From contig CAKUKJ010000186.1 in assembly GCA_934662525.1 (NCBI GenBank), positions 1-5,523 on the forward strand: a DNA stretch of 5,523 nt. Direction: 5' to 3'. Shown in pieces: positions 4,717 through 5,523 of the stretch (the first letter of the stretch is position 1; each line of letters begins with the position of its first letter). The DNA is from an uncultured Coriobacteriales bacterium. GTDB lineage: Bacteria > Actinomycetota > Coriobacteriia > Coriobacteriales > UMGS124. Under the pieces are notes generated by a model. It worked only from the letters and a program-made list of their open reading frames with translations. It searched no databases and was not told the origin of the DNA. The translations under genes and the position numbers were made by a program.

Positions 4717-5523
4717 TTAAATCGCCGGGCTGGAGAGGAGCACGCCGGGCTCGCTATGGACGTCGCACATGGGCTCGGGGCTGGCGGCTGGGTCGCCCTC
4801 CTCAGGCTCGTCGCCCAAAGGCTTGGGGCCCGCCTGGCGCACAGCCTGGGGCGCATGGGGGTAGCGGGCGGCAAAGTTCTTCTGGAACATGTCGGCCAGA
4901 TGGTCTGCCGCACGGTCGTAGGCGGTGCCGTCGGCCCAAGTGCCGCGCGCGTCGAGCAGCGCCGCGTCCACGCCGGGGCAGCTCTGCGGCACCTCGACGC
5001 CGAAGCGCTCGTCGCGCACGAAAGGCTGCTCGTCAAGCTCACCGGAAAGCGCGGCACGCACCATGGCGCGGGTGGCGGAGAGCTTCATGCGATGGCCCAC
5101 GCCGTAGCCGCCGCCCGTCCAACCGGTGTTCACGAGGTACACGCGGGCATGGTCGCGCTCGATGCGGGCCTTGAGCATCTCGGCGTACTCAAGCGGGTCG
5201 AGCGGCATGAAGGGCTCGCCGAAAAGCGCGGAGAACGTGGGCACGGGCTCTTTGATGCCCTGCTCGGTACCGGCGACCTTCGAGGTGAAACCGGTCATGA
5301 AGTGGTACATGGCCGCCTCCTCGGACAGGCGCGAGATGGGGGGCAACACGCCGAAGGCATCGGCCGTGAGGAACACCACAACGCTGGGGGTGGTGCCCAC
5401 GCCCTCGAGCACGGCGTTGTCAATGTGCTCGATGGGATAGGCGACGCGCGTGTTCTCGGTGATGCGCGTGTCGGCGTAGTCGGGCTCGCAGGTCTTGGCG
5501 TTCACGATGACGTTCTCGGTGAC
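4717..5523 (-). CDS. pckA: Phosphoenolpyruvate carboxykinase (ATP), C-terminal half, cut by the window edge
   Basis: Cytosolic enzyme interconverting oxaloacetate + ATP and PEP + CO2 + ADP. In fermenters it often runs toward oxaloacetate, fixing CO2 on the way to succinate. The visible 268 residues match the ATP-type family throughout: LTENTR-like ITENTRVAYPIEHIDN (from residue 21, containing the conserved active-site Arg), FLTADAFGVLPPISRLSEEA, MTGFTSKVAGTE, PVPTFSALFGEPF, VNTGWTGGGYGVGHRM, and LSATRAMVRAALSGEL, whose ATRA Thr-Arg lies in the nucleotide-binding segment. The phosphate-loop (kinase-1a) half lies beyond the edge. The E. coli enzyme ends at the equivalent of QAGPKPL. This one continues for 32 more residues rich in Asp, Glu, Pro and Ser, ending SSPAI. 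A terminator follows, so it is the last or only gene of its transcript. Confidence 0.96.
   Translation of the reverse strand, partial: VTENVIVNAKTCEPDYADTRITENTRVAYPIEHIDNAVLEGVGTTPSVVVFLTADAFGVLPPISRLSEEAAMYHFMTGFTSKVAGTEQGIKEPVPTFSALFGEPFMPLDPLEYAEMLKARIERDHARVYLVNTGWTGGGYGVGHRMKLSATRAMVRAALSGELDEQPFVRDERFGVEVPQSCPGVDAALLDARGTWADGTAYDRAADHLADMFQKNFAARYPHAPQAVRQAGPKPLGDEPEEGDPAASPEPMCDVHSEPGVLLSSPAI

Noticed and set aside
4632..5174. 180-codon plus-strand open frame
   Set aside because: It is Arg/Ala/Pro-rich and antisense to the strongly conserved pckA coding sequence.
1..5523. CRISPR array, insertion sequence or transposase, rRNA or tRNA genes
   Set aside because: No regularly spaced repeats, transposase motifs or RNA-gene structures were seen on either strand.

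Overview
The window looks like chromosome from a high-GC, fermentative anaerobic Gram-positive bacterium. A Coriobacteriia-type actinobacterium is my best guess. The clues are GC-rich third codon positions, an ATP-type PEP carboxykinase, a formate/nitrite-type channel and purine-rich Shine-Dalgarno sites. This placement is inference; no rRNA or other marker is present. Every gene I accept lies on the minus strand, so transcription runs from high to low coordinates.

Reading in the direction of transcription, the right edge carries the C-terminal half of pckA (ending at 4717) and a GC-rich terminator hairpin (4648-4687). Next is a type II toxin-antitoxin operon: a promoter at 4570-4598, a perfect 16-bp palindrome at the predicted transcript start, a Phd/YefM-like antitoxin (4229-4519) and a RelE/ParE-like toxin (3912-4229). 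Stop and start codons of the pair overlap as TGATG. This module is clearly less GC-rich than its neighbours and looks acquired.

A gene-poor stretch of 380 bases (3532-3911) follows. It holds two inverted repeats, an extended -10 promoter and a leader hairpin. The promoter probably drives a 12-TM MFS exporter (2338-3531, GTG start) and an APH-fold phosphotransferase (1173-2327) that begins 10 bases after the exporter's stop. A TetR-family regulator (470-1087) follows 85 bases later in the same direction. Exporter, kinase-like enzyme and regulator together suggest a small-molecule detoxification or resistance cassette of unknown substrate.

A strong intrinsic terminator (333-358) separates this cassette from the N-terminal third of a formate/nitrite transporter family channel, which runs off the left edge. 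The most notable points are the exporter-kinase-regulator cassette, the compositionally foreign toxin-antitoxin module with its well-placed operator, and a 32-residue acidic/proline-rich tail on PckA.
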